Positions 34,278-44,382 are shown, counted from the first letter of the stretch. The stretch is 64,000 nt of DNA from Maribellus sediminis (GCF_011799805.1 NZ_WXUB01000001.1:1426001-1490000), one strand, 5' to 3'. Notes: a model not told the origin generated them from the letters alone. Numbers and translations: made by a program.

Positions 34278-36626
34278 TTAAAATTTAAAATTGTAGGTGA
34301 TGGATGGGATAGGTGCGCCTATGATCGATAATCGAACGAATTCGGTTTGATTGAGGTTATCCTCGTTGGCCCGCGGTGTAATGGAATATGCATTCCTGCG
34401 GCCGTATACATTGTACACCGAGAAATTCAACGACTGTTTAAAGCGTCGGTGCTCGTTCTTTTTGAAATCGTAGGTTACCGAAAGATCAAGGCGGTGATAA
34501 TCGGGAATACGGTAGCTGTTACGCGCCGAATATTCGTAAATCTGGTTGCCCTGAACGTAGTATTTCGATACCGGATAGGAGGTAGGCGTACCTGTAGCCA
34601 GAATGAAATTAGCTGCAAAGTTCCAGCGTTTATTCAATTCGTAATTACCTACTACCGAAAGATCGTGCGTTCTGTCGTACGACGAAGGATACGGATCACC
34701 ATTGTTGATGCCTTCTATGGTTCGTGTGGTTTTCGACCAGGTATAACCAACCCAGCCGGTTAGCTGTCCCTGTGTTTTCTTAACAAGTAATTCCACACCC
34801 TTCGATTCGCCACTGCCGTGCAGGAGTTCGGTTTCAATCGAATTATTCAGGAATAGTTCGGCACCTTCTTTATAATCCAGCACGTTTTTCATGTCTTTAT
34901 AATACAATTCAACTGAAGTTTCCCACATGTTTCTGGCAAGATTCCTGAAGTACCCAACCGACACCTGATCAACGATAAGCGGTTCGATGTAAGTGCTAGT
35001 CGGTAACCATATATCAAGAGGCGACGGCGACTGGGTGTTGGTGATGAGATGCAGGTTTTGAACCATGCGGTTGTACGACGCCTTTGCTGAGCTGTTAGCA
35101 TCTACAGTGTATTTCAAACCTAAACGAGGTTCAATATGTACAACTGCGTCGCCCACTTTGTCCCACTTACCATATTTCACAGTTTCTGTAATTTCATTCT
35201 TTTGAGGTTGTTCGGGATTCTCGTAGAAATTTACTTCTCCCGGTCCGATTTGCTGAAAGTGACTTAATCTTAATCCGTACTGCATCGAGAAACGGTCGGA
35301 AATAATCTGTTCGTTACTCAGGTAAACCGCACTTTCAAGGGCATTGTATTCGGCCAGTTCCATATCCGAGAACATGGAGTTTTCGCCGTTGGTTGCAACC
35401 TTGCCCGGCTTGAAATTGTGGTGGATCGCATTCACACCGTATTTTATGGTGTTCTTTGGGTTTAGAAATAAGGTGAAATCCAGTTTCGCATTGTAATCGC
35501 GAATGCGTGACGACCAGTCGAAGTTATCGGCATTGTCTCCGGGAACCCCAAGGTTGTAATCGTAGTTGGAGTAGATAGCCGACACATTCATAAACAGTTT
35601 ATCGCCAAAAATGTGGTTCCAGCGAGCCGTTGCAGTGGCATTTCCCCAACGCATGTAAAGCGATTCACCCAGTTCAAAATTATCGTCACCCATATATCCT
35701 GAAAGGAAAATCCGGTTTTTATCGTTGATTACCAGGTTCGACTTTCCGTTCAAATCGTAAAAATAAAGTTTGTTTTCTTTTAATTCTTCAAGACCGACAG
35801 CTCTTCCCAATACATCGTAATACGTACGTCTTCCGGCAAGAATAAAACTCCATTTATCTTTAATGATCGGGCCTTCAATCGTCAATCTACTTGAAAGATT
35901 TCCGATTCCGCCATCAAATCCGAAGCGTTTTGAGTTACCGTCTTTTTGACGAATATCGATCACCGAAGAGGCTTTCCCGCCAAATTGTGCCGGAATACCG
36001 CTTTTGTAAACCTGGATATCGTTAATGGCATTTGAGTTAAACACCGAGAAAAAACCCATAAGGTGCGATGCATTGTACACCGGAGCTTCATCCAGGATCA
36101 TCAGGTTTTCGTCGGGGCCACCGCCACGTACATACAAACCTGAACTTGCTTCGCCACCACTTTGGATACCCGGCAGCAGCTGAATGGATTTAATAATGTC
36201 GACTTCGCCCATAAAGGCCGGAAGTTTCTGAATGGTTTTTACCGGCAACTTGGTCATGCCCATCTGGATGCGTTCCACATTGGCATTGGCAGCTTCGGCT
36301 TTTACAACTACCTCTTCAATTTTTTGCGAATCGTCGGTGAGTGAAAAAGTTTTAGTGCTGTTTTCGGTGGCTTTAACAGGTTCCTGAATGGTGGTATAAC
36401 CAATATAGGAAACATGCATGTTGTAGGAGCCTTCGGGAATTGTTAGCGAGTAAAATCCGTAGGCATTACTGGCTGTTCCCTGTTTCAACTCGGGGATGTA
36501 GACAGTGGCTCCAATCAAGGCCTCGCCGTTGGAGGCATCCTTGATGTAACCACTTAATGTTACTTCCTGCGCCCTCGTCAGAGTTGAGAGAAAAAGAAGG
36601 AGCAGGATAATGTTCTGTTTTAACAT
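34278..36626 (-). CDS. TonB-dependent outer-membrane receptor with CarboxypepD_reg-like domain
   Basis: The protein (about 782 residues from 36626) has a signal peptide ending LTRAQ, an N-terminal carboxypeptidase-regulatory-like beta-sandwich (SGYIKDASNGEALIGATVY), a plug domain with LPGIQSGGEASSGLYVRGG and PVYNASHLMGFF, and a long beta-barrel ending in IPSITYNFKF with terminal Phe. It would import a ligand using TonB energy. I chose 36626 (MLKQNIILLLLF) because it gives a proper signal peptide and the probable promoter at 36741-36748 lies downstream of the longest possible start (36758). It forms an operon with the DUF4249 gene. Confidence 0.9.
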   Translation of the reverse strand: MLKQNIILLLLFLSTLTRAQEVTLSGYIKDASNGEALIGATVYIPELKQGTASNAYGFYSLTIPEGSYNMHVSYIGYTTIQEPVKATENSTKTFSLTDDSQKIEEVVVKAEAANANVERIQMGMTKLPVKTIQKLPAFMGEVDIIKSIQLLPGIQSGGEASSGLYVRGGGPDENLMILDEAPVYNASHLMGFFSVFNSNAINDIQVYKSGIPAQFGGKASSVIDIRQKDGNSKRFGFDGGIGNLSSRLTIEGPIIKDKWSFILAGRRTYYDVLGRAVGLEELKENKLYFYDLNGKSNLVINDKNRIFLSGYMGDDNFELGESLYMRWGNATATARWNHIFGDKLFMNVSAIYSNYDYNLGVPGDNADNFDWSSRIRDYNAKLDFTLFLNPKNTIKYGVNAIHHNFKPGKVATNGENSMFSDMELAEYNALESAVYLSNEQIISDRFSMQYGLRLSHFQQIGPGEVNFYENPEQPQKNEITETVKYGKWDKVGDAVVHIEPRLGLKYTVDANSSAKASYNRMVQNLHLITNTQSPSPLDIWLPTSTYIEPLIVDQVSVGYFRNLARNMWETSVELYYKDMKNVLDYKEGAELFLNNSIETELLHGSGESKGVELLVKKTQGQLTGWVGYTWSKTTRTIEGINNGDPYPSSYDRTHDLSVVGNYELNKRWNFAANFILATGTPTSYPVSKYYVQGNQIYEYSARNSYRIPDYHRLDLSVTYDFKKNEHRRFKQSLNFSVYNVYGRRNAYSITPRANEDNLNQTEFVRLSIIGAPIPSITYNFKF

Positions 36627-36740
36627 TTGGCTTTTGTTTTCTGTTAATAATTGTTTATTGTTTCTTGGCAGCACGAATTTAAATTGTTCAGTTTTCATAT
36701 CTGGTTTGTTTCCGACCAATAAACTGATTTTGTCGGTGAA

Positions 36741-36748
36741 CAAACATA
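36741..36748 (-). promoter_or_regulatory. Probable -7 box of the TonB receptor operon
   Basis: Minus-strand TATGTTTG matches TAnnTTTG; the start site would be near 36735, giving a leader of about 110 nt to the ATG at 36626. No clear -33 TTG at the expected distance was seen. Confidence 0.4.
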
Positions 36749-36948
36749 TACTGCTCAAAATGAATTCGTTTTACACTTTTTGAAAGACAAACGAAAAATC
36801 TAAGGGTTGCAGTTCGTGTATTAAATTTCATTAAAAGAATGACCGGGGGTAAAATTTGATCTGCTTATTCAGTTTGTAATGAGCGAGTTTAAATGAGAAG
36901 AGTGAATACCCGGATTGATCCTGTTATAGATTGAGATCGTTCTTCGGA

Positions 36949-37776
36949 TCAGAAAGTAATCCGGGTAAAAATCCGAAATTCATTATTCTTTTTATGTTTT
37001 AAAGTTGGGCCATTGTAGAGAAATTCGTGACGTAGCCCAAGTCCAAGGTGTTTGGTAACTGAGTAAGCCAATTCGGTTTCCAATTCACAACCTACATCAT
37101 CAGTTGCATAAAAAAGAATACTCGTCCAGTTTTTTAGATTTATTCTTTCTGACAACTGATAATTGTTATCAAGATAAAGCGAAGGTGCTTTCTTATGTAT
37201 TTCAATATCACCCCTTATTATAAACAACTGCAGATAATTGTACAGCACTGATAAACGAGTGCCTCCCATCTTTTTGGTTTCAAAAAAATAGCCGGGGCCA
37301 ATTCCTCCCAGCAAAATAATATAATCAATATCAACACCTTCAAATGTCCGTTGATTACGTTCAATTATTCCCTGTCCTGCCACATGCCACTTTTTATGTA
37401 AGGTATGGTACCAGTTTACTCTTAAATTTTGCTCATTGTCGTCTTTTTTGCCGTTATCCAAGCTAAAATCTGATTCCAGTTTTATATCAATTTCGTCGAG
37501 CCGGCCTATAAGCGAAGCACCAAAGCGTAAATCGAAATCAAACTCCTTATCATCATCTTCGTTCGACCACTCGGCAGCTCCGCTGATGTAAGAATCGCTG
37601 GTGGTCCATTTTCTGATATGCTCAACTGAATCGATGGTTGTACTATCATTAATTGTAGTCAACGTATCGGAAATTAGGGATGTGACAATTATGGGTTGGG
37701 CAGCCAACGCCGGAGCCACAACTGCCAATAAAAAGAGGAAAAATATCAGATTTCTCTTCAGACCATTATAGAACAT
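36949..37776 (-). CDS. DUF481-type secreted beta-barrel protein
   Basis: The 275-residue protein has a signal peptide ending APALAAQ (about residue 27). The rest is predicted antiparallel beta: FDFDLRFGASLIGRLDEIDIKLESDFSLDNGKKDDNEQNLRVNWYHTL, then alternating strands to a terminal Phe (RIFTRITF), matching DUF481 outer-membrane-type proteins. Function unknown. It is transcribed alone, divergently from the sulfatase genes; the 285 nt between them is AT-rich with no clear signal. Confidence 0.75.
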   Translation of the reverse strand: MFYNGLKRNLIFFLFLLAVVAPALAAQPIIVTSLISDTLTTINDSTTIDSVEHIRKWTTSDSYISGAAEWSNEDDDKEFDFDLRFGASLIGRLDEIDIKLESDFSLDNGKKDDNEQNLRVNWYHTLHKKWHVAGQGIIERNQRTFEGVDIDYIILLGGIGPGYFFETKKMGGTRLSVLYNYLQLFIIRGDIEIHKKAPSLYLDNNYQLSERINLKNWTSILFYATDDVGCELETELAYSVTKHLGLGLRHEFLYNGPTLKHKKNNEFRIFTRITF

Positions 37777-38061
37777 AATATAATAATTGAATCATAATGT
37801 TTTTACCTATAAATTTAATTTTAAATGTAATACAGGCAATACCTGTTAATACCTTTATATTATTTTTGGATTAAAGTGAACAGTGCCGAAGATCTTTCTT
37901 TTTTGCTTTTATGCAGGCGTGTCTTTTAACACGTGTGGCATTCGTAGTAAACTTTCTTATTCATCAGGCGTTTTTATTAATAATTGTAATACCCCATATT
38001 GATGGGTTGTTGATATTATTAACATATTATTTCAAATTCACACAATAACTAAAATGCAATT

Positions 38062-39636
38062 ATGAAACACAAAAACTTACGTGGCCCGATGCTTGTGGCC
38101 ATAATCTTAACATTATCATTTTGGACTTTTGCCCAGAATAAACCGAATATCCTTGTCATCATGGTTGATGACGTTGCTCCGAATGCGTTAAGTTGTTACA
38201 GCTTAGGTCTGCAGTATCCAACACCGAATATCGACCGGATTGCAAAAGAAGGCGTACTTTTTACCGACCATTATTCGCAGCCCAGTTGTACGGCCGGTCG
38301 TGCTGCTTTTATTACCGGACAAAAGCCGGTTCGTACCGGACTTACGACGGTTGGACAGCCCGGTAATCCACTTGGTCTGAAAAAAGAAGATCCAACCCTG
38401 GCCGAGTTGCTGAAACCGCTGGGATATATGACGGCGCAGTATGGAAAAAACCACCTGGGCGACCGTAACGAACACCTGCCAACCGTGCATGGATTCGACG
38501 AATTTTTTGGAAACCTGTATCACCTGAACGTTTCGGAAGAAGAAGAGCAGGCTGATTATCCGAAAAGCAAGGAATTCTATGAAAAGTACGGACCGCGTGG
38601 TATCATCGAATCGTATGCTACCGATACTTACGATCCAACAGAAGATCCGCGTTTTGGTGTGATTGGCAAACAGAAAGTTACCGATACCGGAAAACTCACC
38701 AGTAAGCGTATGGAAACCTTCGACGAAGAGCTGGTAGCCAAAACCGAAGATTTTATAAAACGGGCACACGATGCCGGCAAGCCATTTTTTATCTGGCATG
38801 CAACAAGCCGTATGCACGTTTACACGCACCTGAAAGAAGAATCACGTAACCTGGCCACACCGATAAGTACCGATATGGACCTGTTTGGTTCAGGGTTAAT
38901 GGAACATGACGGACAGGTGGGTGAAATTCTGGATTACCTCGATGAATTAGGAATTGCAGACAATACCATTGTAATTTATACCACCGATAATGGCCCTGAA
39001 CAAAGTACCTGGCCCGATGCCGGAGTAACCATGTTCCGTGGCGAGAAAATGACAACCTACGAAGGTGGTGTTCGTGCGCCGTTCTTGGTACGCTGGCCTA
39101 AAAACATTCCTGCAGGATTAATCCGTAACGGTATTTCGGCACACGAAGATGTACTGCCTACCATTATGGCAGCCGTTGGCGAGCCTGAAATAAAAGACGA
39201 ATTAAAAGCCGGGAAAACCATTGGCGATATGACCTACAAAGTGTACATCGACGGATTTAACAACCTCGATTACTGGGAAGGAAAAACCGATGAATCGGCA
39301 CGAAACTATTTCTTCTATTATTACGAATCGGGTTTAACAGCTATGCGTGTTGGCCCATGGAAAATGCATTTTGCCACCAAGGAACGTTATTTCGATGATA
39401 TGGTGACGCATACCATGCCACAGCTTTTTAACCTGCGGAAAGACCCGTTTGAAAAATATGACGATATCTATGGTTTCGAACTGATTATGCACAAATCGTG
39501 GGTAATGCAACCGGCTATTGGTATGTTAACGGAGCATTTGTCGAGCTTTAAGGATTTTCCTCCTCGTCAGGCTGCTGCTTCGCTCGATATTAATAAAGCT
39601 ATTGATGCTATTTTGAAATCGGATACTAGACAGTAA
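38062..39636 (+). CDS. Secreted sulfatase (S1 family), CTAGR type
   Basis: The 524-residue enzyme has a signal peptide ending TFAQ (about residue 25), the metal-binding start NILVIMVDDV, the catalytic motif PSCTAGRAAFITG with Cys76 as the residue to become formylglycine, GKNHLGDRN, and TDNGPEQSTWPDAG. It would cleave sulfate esters from glycans or small molecules in the periplasm. The site is C-x-A-x-R rather than C-x-P-x-R, which favours maturation by a radical SAM anSME-type enzyme. It is a tandem paralog of the next gene; neither a maturase nor a SusC/D pair is adjacent. Confidence 0.93.
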   Translation: MKHKNLRGPMLVAIILTLSFWTFAQNKPNILVIMVDDVAPNALSCYSLGLQYPTPNIDRIAKEGVLFTDHYSQPSCTAGRAAFITGQKPVRTGLTTVGQPGNPLGLKKEDPTLAELLKPLGYMTAQYGKNHLGDRNEHLPTVHGFDEFFGNLYHLNVSEEEEQADYPKSKEFYEKYGPRGIIESYATDTYDPTEDPRFGVIGKQKVTDTGKLTSKRMETFDEELVAKTEDFIKRAHDAGKPFFIWHATSRMHVYTHLKEESRNLATPISTDMDLFGSGLMEHDGQVGEILDYLDELGIADNTIVIYTTDNGPEQSTWPDAGVTMFRGEKMTTYEGGVRAPFLVRWPKNIPAGLIRNGISAHEDVLPTIMAAVGEPEIKDELKAGKTIGDMTYKVYIDGFNNLDYWEGKTDESARNYFFYYYESGLTAMRVGPWKMHFATKERYFDDMVTHTMPQLFNLRKDPFEKYDDIYGFELIMHKSWVMQPAIGMLTEHLSSFKDFPPRQAAASLDINKAIDAILKSDTRQ

Positions 39637-40037
39637 ATATTGTAATGTCGAAAGAATATTATATGGGGCACTCAAAGCGGGTGCCCTTTTTACTTTTCAA
39701 CCCAGTGGTTGTGAGTATGTTTTATAGATTATTTGTGATTGAGTTCTTAGCATAAAGACTCGTGTGAGGCTACTTGATTCTCTGGAATTGTTTAATAATT
39801 AATTGAATTAGCTGAACAAGATAATCTGAAACAATGTTTATTTACAAATGAATATGTTTCATTGTGGAATCTATTCTTTTGCAGTATTGGAAAGACAATT
39901 AAATGAATTACTCTTTTTATTCTGAATTAATATTGAATTTATTTGTTGACTTGCTTAACTTATATCAGAATAATGAACTAATAATTGTAAAATACCATTT
40001 TATAACACGCAATTCAAATGCATAAACATTAACGACA
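39637..40037. other. AT-rich spacer between the two tandem sulfatases
   Basis: Apart from the terminator at 39665-39692, no gene, repeat or clear promoter was found. The terminator implies that the second sulfatase has its own promoter somewhere here. Confidence 0.5.
39665..39692 (+). terminator. Terminator of the first sulfatase gene
   Basis: GGGCAC (39666-39671) pairs with GTGCCC (39681-39686) and is followed by TTTTTAC, 29 nt after the stop codon. Confidence 0.8.
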
Positions 40038-41591
40038 ATGAAACACAATTTTAGAATCTTAAAGAGAAGTTTATTAGTGCTGCTCTTCTTACCGTTTGTA
40101 ACTTTTGCTCAGGACAAGCCTAATATTTTAATCATTTTCCCTGATGATGTGGGCTGGAGCAATGTAAGCGCTTATGGACACGGCGTAATGGGATACACCA
40201 CTCCCAATATCGACCGGATTGCCAATGAAGGTATCATGTTTACCGAACATTATGCTCAGCCATCCTGCACAGCGGGTCGTGCTGCGTTAATTACAGGACA
40301 GTATCCCATTCGTAGTGGCATGACCACAGTTGGCAGACCCGGTGCTGAACTTGGTCTCAAAAATGAGACCCCTACTCTTGCCGAAGTTCTTAAAGAACAG
40401 GGCTATGCAACCGGGCAATTTGGGAAAAATCACCTGGGCGACAGAAACTCTCACCTCCCTACAGTTCACGGATTTGATGAATTCTTTGGAAATCTTTATC
40501 ACCTGAACACTCAGGAAGAGTACCAGCAAATGGATTATCCGCAAGATCCGGAATATTTTAAAAAATTCGGAACACGTGGCGTACTTCATACCTGGGCAAC
40601 CGACGTGGATGACCCAACGGTTGATCCAAGGTTTGGAAAAGTAGGGAAACAAAAGATTGAAGATACCGGTCAACTCTCGAGAGAAAGGATGGAAACCGTA
40701 GATGAAGAATTTATGGAGGCAATGGTGGACTTCATGAAAAGAGCTAAAAATGATGATAAACCTTTTTTCGCCTGGTTTAATCCGAGCAGAATGCACATGT
40801 TCACCCACTTGAAACCCGAGCATCGATATCTGGCGTTACCTTACACTACCGAGCACGATTTTTATGGAAGTGGTATGATTGAACACGATATGATGATTGG
40901 AGAACTGCTCGACGAGCTGGAGAAAATGGGTGTATTGGAAAATACCATTGTTATTTATTCTACCGATAATGGTCCTGAACACAGTGCCCGTACGCATGGT
41001 GGAACTACCCCTTTCAGAGGCGAAAAAATGACGACTTATGAAGGAGGTGTTCGGGTGCCAATGATGGTGATGTGGAAAGATAAAATTAAAGCAGGCAGGA
41101 CACTTCGGGGCATTCAGGCACATATGGATATTTTTACTACACTGGCTGCAGCAGCAGGGGTACCTGATGTTGTTGAAAAAATGGATAAGGAACGTCATCA
41201 GTACATCGACGGTGTAAATAACCTGGATTACTGGCTGGGTAAATCGGATGAAAGCAACAGGAATAATTTTATCTATTACCACGAGTCAGATATACGGGCA
41301 GTACGTATAAATCAATGGAAAATGCACTTTCAAACCAGTGAAAATTATTACGCGCCTTATGTGAAGCAAAAGTTTCCAATCATGTACAACATCCATTTCG
41401 ATCCATTCGAAAGCTTCGACAACCTTACGGACAGATCGGACATGTTGCAACGAAAGCAATTTATTAACGAACCGATGCAGGAACTGCTTACTGAACACAT
41501 TGAATCGCTGGTGGAATATCCACCCGTTCAAAAGGCAGCCAGCTTCGATTTTTCTGAGATAATCAGGCAATTGAGTGAAGGAAAACAATAG
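40038..41591 (+). CDS. Secreted sulfatase (S1 family), CTAGR type, tandem paralog
   Basis: The 517-residue enzyme has a signal peptide ending TFAQ, NILIIFPDDVGW, the catalytic PSCTAGRAALITG with Cys77, GKNHLGDRNSHLPTVHGFDEFFGNLYHLN and STDNGPEHSARTHGGTTPFRGEK. Long stretches are the same as in the preceding gene, so the two arose by duplication and then diverged, notably in substrate-side loops such as the residues after DNGPE. The motif is again C-x-A-x-R. Separate terminators suggest the two genes are expressed independently. Confidence 0.93.
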   Translation: MKHNFRILKRSLLVLLFLPFVTFAQDKPNILIIFPDDVGWSNVSAYGHGVMGYTTPNIDRIANEGIMFTEHYAQPSCTAGRAALITGQYPIRSGMTTVGRPGAELGLKNETPTLAEVLKEQGYATGQFGKNHLGDRNSHLPTVHGFDEFFGNLYHLNTQEEYQQMDYPQDPEYFKKFGTRGVLHTWATDVDDPTVDPRFGKVGKQKIEDTGQLSRERMETVDEEFMEAMVDFMKRAKNDDKPFFAWFNPSRMHMFTHLKPEHRYLALPYTTEHDFYGSGMIEHDMMIGELLDELEKMGVLENTIVIYSTDNGPEHSARTHGGTTPFRGEKMTTYEGGVRVPMMVMWKDKIKAGRTLRGIQAHMDIFTTLAAAAGVPDVVEKMDKERHQYIDGVNNLDYWLGKSDESNRNNFIYYHESDIRAVRINQWKMHFQTSENYYAPYVKQKFPIMYNIHFDPFESFDNLTDRSDMLQRKQFINEPMQELLTEHIESLVEYPPVQKAASFDFSEIIRQLSEGKQ

Positions 41592-41654
41592 CGGAAATTC
41601 AATTCTCAATTGTTTAAATTTTGTGAGACTAATTTAAGTGATACAAAATACAAT

Positions 41655-41685
41655 AAAAGGGCATCCAAAACGGATGCCCTTTTTG
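41655..41685 (+). terminator. Terminator of the second sulfatase gene
   Basis: AAAAGGGCATCC (41655-41666) pairs with GGATGCCCTTTTT (41672-41684) across five nucleotides, ending in a T-tract. It resembles the terminators at 19245, 44383 and 47403 in its GGATG/CATCC core. Confidence 0.88.
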
Positions 41686-41729
41686 ATACTGAGTTAATAA
41701 AGGCCCCAATCGCCTTACGGGATTAAAGT

Positions 41730-41807
41730 TTATTCTTCCGGTTTTTTCCGGCGTTTTTTTACCACCTCGTTGTTTTCGGCTATAATGGTGGCAATGGTAC
41801 GTGCAAA
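41730..41807 (-). pseudogene. Possible C-terminal gene remnant
   Basis: A minus-strand frame closed by TGA at 41810 reads FARTIATIIAENNEVVKKRR... and ends KPEE before TAA at 41730. The composition (helix, then a basic KKRRKK tail) looks like the end of a real protein rather than random DNA. No start codon or upstream coding sequence survives, so it is probably debris of a deleted gene. A CCCGG/CCGGG palindrome lies just upstream near 41838-41854. The family is not recognised. Confidence 0.35.
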
Positions 41808-41974
41808 TCAGCGCCAGCTTGTGAATTCACTAACCCCGGCATTAATACCGGGCTTAGGCAACATATTCCAACCGTTGGCAAGAAGTGTGATATGCCCATA
41901 ACATGTATTGTATGATTATAAAGTGCCGGAAAATCACTATTTTACATAGAAATTAGTCTTTTAAACCATACAAT

Positions 41975-44341
41975 ATGAAAACCAAGAACCTTCCTTATTT
42001 TATTCTGGTAGTAGTTATGTCTCTTGCTTTTGCCAACAAAACGTATGGACAGGAAATATTACCATTTCCACCAACGCCTTCAGCTTCAAAGGCAGGAATA
42101 ACGTTATCCGAGTCAACTCACCAGAAAAGACAAACGGTTAATCACCTCCCCGAGGACGCTCCCAACATTGTCATCATATTAATCGACGATGTAGGTCCCG
42201 GACAAGCCGGTACTTTTGGTGGCGAATTTAACACGCCTACTTTAAGCAAAATTGCTGAAGAAGGAATTTCTTACAACCGGTTTCACTCAACAGCTATGTG
42301 TTCGCCTACCCGGGCTTCGTTACTAACCGGGCGAAATCACCACAAAGTTGGAAATGGTCAGATTCCGGAATACGCAAACGACTGGGATGGTTATACCGGA
42401 GTGATCCCCAGAAGTGCTGCAACCGTTGCAGAAGTACTAAAAAATTATGGCTATTCCACCTCCGCTTTTGGCAAGTGGCACAATACTGCACCCGAAGAGT
42501 CAAGTGCTGCCGGTCCTTTCGACCACTGGCCTACGGGTTATGGCTTCGAATATTTTTACGGTTTCATGGCTGGCGATGCCTCGCAATACGAACCTACCTT
42601 ATTTGAGAACACAACATTGGTTCCCGAGGAACACTTTCACAAAAAAGGCTATCACCTGAGTGAAGATTTGGCAGACCAGGCTATCAACTGGATGCGTCAA
42701 CACAAAGCAATAGAGCCCGACAAACCTTTTTTAATGTACTGGTCGAGTGGGGCGGTACACGGCCCCCACCACGTAACAAAAGAATGGGCTGATAAATACA
42801 AGGGGAAATTTGATGATGGCTGGGACGAGTACAGAAAGCGTGTGTATGAAAAGGCAAAAAAACTGGGATGGATACCTGAAAACGCAAAACTTACGCCACG
42901 TCCGTCGACAATGCAAGCATGGGATGACATTCCTGAAGATGAAAGAGCATTCCAGCTGCGTTTGATGGAAGTGTATGCAGGATATGCAGAGCATGTGGAT
43001 GCACAAGTTGGTAAAGTAATTGATGAACTTGACAATTTAGGGTATGAGGACAATACCCTGGTTTTCTATATATGGGGAGACAATGGTGCCTCGTCGGAAG
43101 GGCAACAAGGTACACTTGCAGAGTTGCTGGCACAAAACGGTGTAAAAACAACTACAAAACAGCAAATTGAAGCACTCAATAAGATTGGTGGTTTGGATGA
43201 ATTGGGAGGGAGTAAAGTGGAAAATATGATGCATGCAGGATGGGCATGGGGAGGTAGTTCTCCTTACAAAGGAACCAAACTTGTAGCAGCATACTTTGGT
43301 GGTACCCGTCAACCAATGGCGGTTAGATGGCCTAAGGTAATTAAACATGATAAGGTACCACGGTCTCAGTTTCACCATGTCAATGATATCGTCCCAACAA
43401 TATATGATATTCTCAATATTACCCCTCCGAGAGTTGTAAATGGGGCAGAACAAATGGAACTTGACGGGACCAGTATGAAATATACATTTGACGACCCAAC
43501 TGCTGAAGGTAGAAAGGGTGCCCAGTATTTTGAAATCCACACAAGCCGGGGGATCTATAAAGATGGTTGGTTTGCCTGTGCATTTGGAGTTCGAACTCCG
43601 TGGGTCCAAGGTCTTCCTGACTTCGATAATTGGGATCCAATGAAAGAACCCTGGGAATTGTACAATTTAGAAGAAGACTGGTCGCAAGCCAATGACCTGG
43701 CAAAAAGTAACCCGGATAAACTTGATGAGATGAAGAGTACCTTCCTGGTGGAGGCGGCCAGAAACAATGTATTGCCTATCGGCGGGACTTTTTGGTCAAC
43801 AGCAGCCTTGCACCCCGAAGATGCTCCGGCTAGCCCAATGACAGAATGGAACTTCGCCGGGCCAATAAAACGAATTCCCGAAGCTGCTTCGCCTCGATTT
43901 GGAAGCACATCAAACCAAATGGATTTTGATGTTACGGTTCCCAAAAACGCGAATGGTGTATTGTGTGCTGTGGGTGGTTATCCAGGCGGAGTAAGCTTTT
44001 TTATAAAAGATGGATATCTGAACTATGAATATTGTTTTTTTCTGATGGATCGCACCAGGATTGTTGCCAGTGAAAAACTTCCTGAGGGTAAAGTAAATAT
44101 TCAACTTTTGTCGGAGCTGGAAAACGGGCCGGCCTCAGCTTTGAATATCACTATAAAAGTAAACGGGAAAGAGGTAGCAAAAGGAAAAGTACCTCGCTCT
44201 ATTGCATCAACTATTTCCTATAACGATGGCTTTGATATCGGCCAGGACCTGGGATCGCCGGTTTCTGATGCCTATTTTGACAACGCTCCATTTACTTTTA
44301 ACGGGCAAATAAACAAGGTTGTGGCGAGGTATTTAGAGTAA
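41975..44341 (+). CDS. Secreted arylsulfatase, CSPTR type (AtsA-like)
   Basis: The 788-residue protein has a signal peptide ending TYGQ (about residue 26). Its sulfatase core begins NIVIILIDDVGPGQAGTFGG and has the canonical C-x-P-x-R motif at Cys109 (MCSPTRASLLTGRNHHKVG), FGKWHNT and IWGDNGASSEG. This resembles the long Pseudomonas AtsA-type arylsulfatases. The C-terminal 200 residues form a beta-rich extension ending FNGQINKVVARYLE. It differs clearly from the two preceding sulfatases and is likely to act on a different sulfate ester. Confidence 0.93.
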   Translation: MKTKNLPYFILVVVMSLAFANKTYGQEILPFPPTPSASKAGITLSESTHQKRQTVNHLPEDAPNIVIILIDDVGPGQAGTFGGEFNTPTLSKIAEEGISYNRFHSTAMCSPTRASLLTGRNHHKVGNGQIPEYANDWDGYTGVIPRSAATVAEVLKNYGYSTSAFGKWHNTAPEESSAAGPFDHWPTGYGFEYFYGFMAGDASQYEPTLFENTTLVPEEHFHKKGYHLSEDLADQAINWMRQHKAIEPDKPFLMYWSSGAVHGPHHVTKEWADKYKGKFDDGWDEYRKRVYEKAKKLGWIPENAKLTPRPSTMQAWDDIPEDERAFQLRLMEVYAGYAEHVDAQVGKVIDELDNLGYEDNTLVFYIWGDNGASSEGQQGTLAELLAQNGVKTTTKQQIEALNKIGGLDELGGSKVENMMHAGWAWGGSSPYKGTKLVAAYFGGTRQPMAVRWPKVIKHDKVPRSQFHHVNDIVPTIYDILNITPPRVVNGAEQMELDGTSMKYTFDDPTAEGRKGAQYFEIHTSRGIYKDGWFACAFGVRTPWVQGLPDFDNWDPMKEPWELYNLEEDWSQANDLAKSNPDKLDEMKSTFLVEAARNNVLPIGGTFWSTAALHPEDAPASPMTEWNFAGPIKRIPEAASPRFGSTSNQMDFDVTVPKNANGVLCAVGGYPGGVSFFIKDGYLNYEYCFFLMDRTRIVASEKLPEGKVNIQLLSELENGPASALNITIKVNGKEVAKGKVPRSIASTISYNDGFDIGQDLGSPVSDAYFDNAPFTFNGQINKVVARYLE

Positions 44342-44382
44342 AAAGTATTTACGAATACACACCAGTTGCCAATATTTCATGC

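Noticed and set aside
36626-36758. Longer N terminus for the TonB receptor (start at 36758)
   Set aside because: It would bury the signal peptide 45 residues in and the probable promoter -7 box lies downstream of that ATG.
43037-43609. 190-codon frame antisense to the third sulfatase
   Set aside because: Shadow of a gene with catalytic motifs and signal peptide; no protein features of its own.
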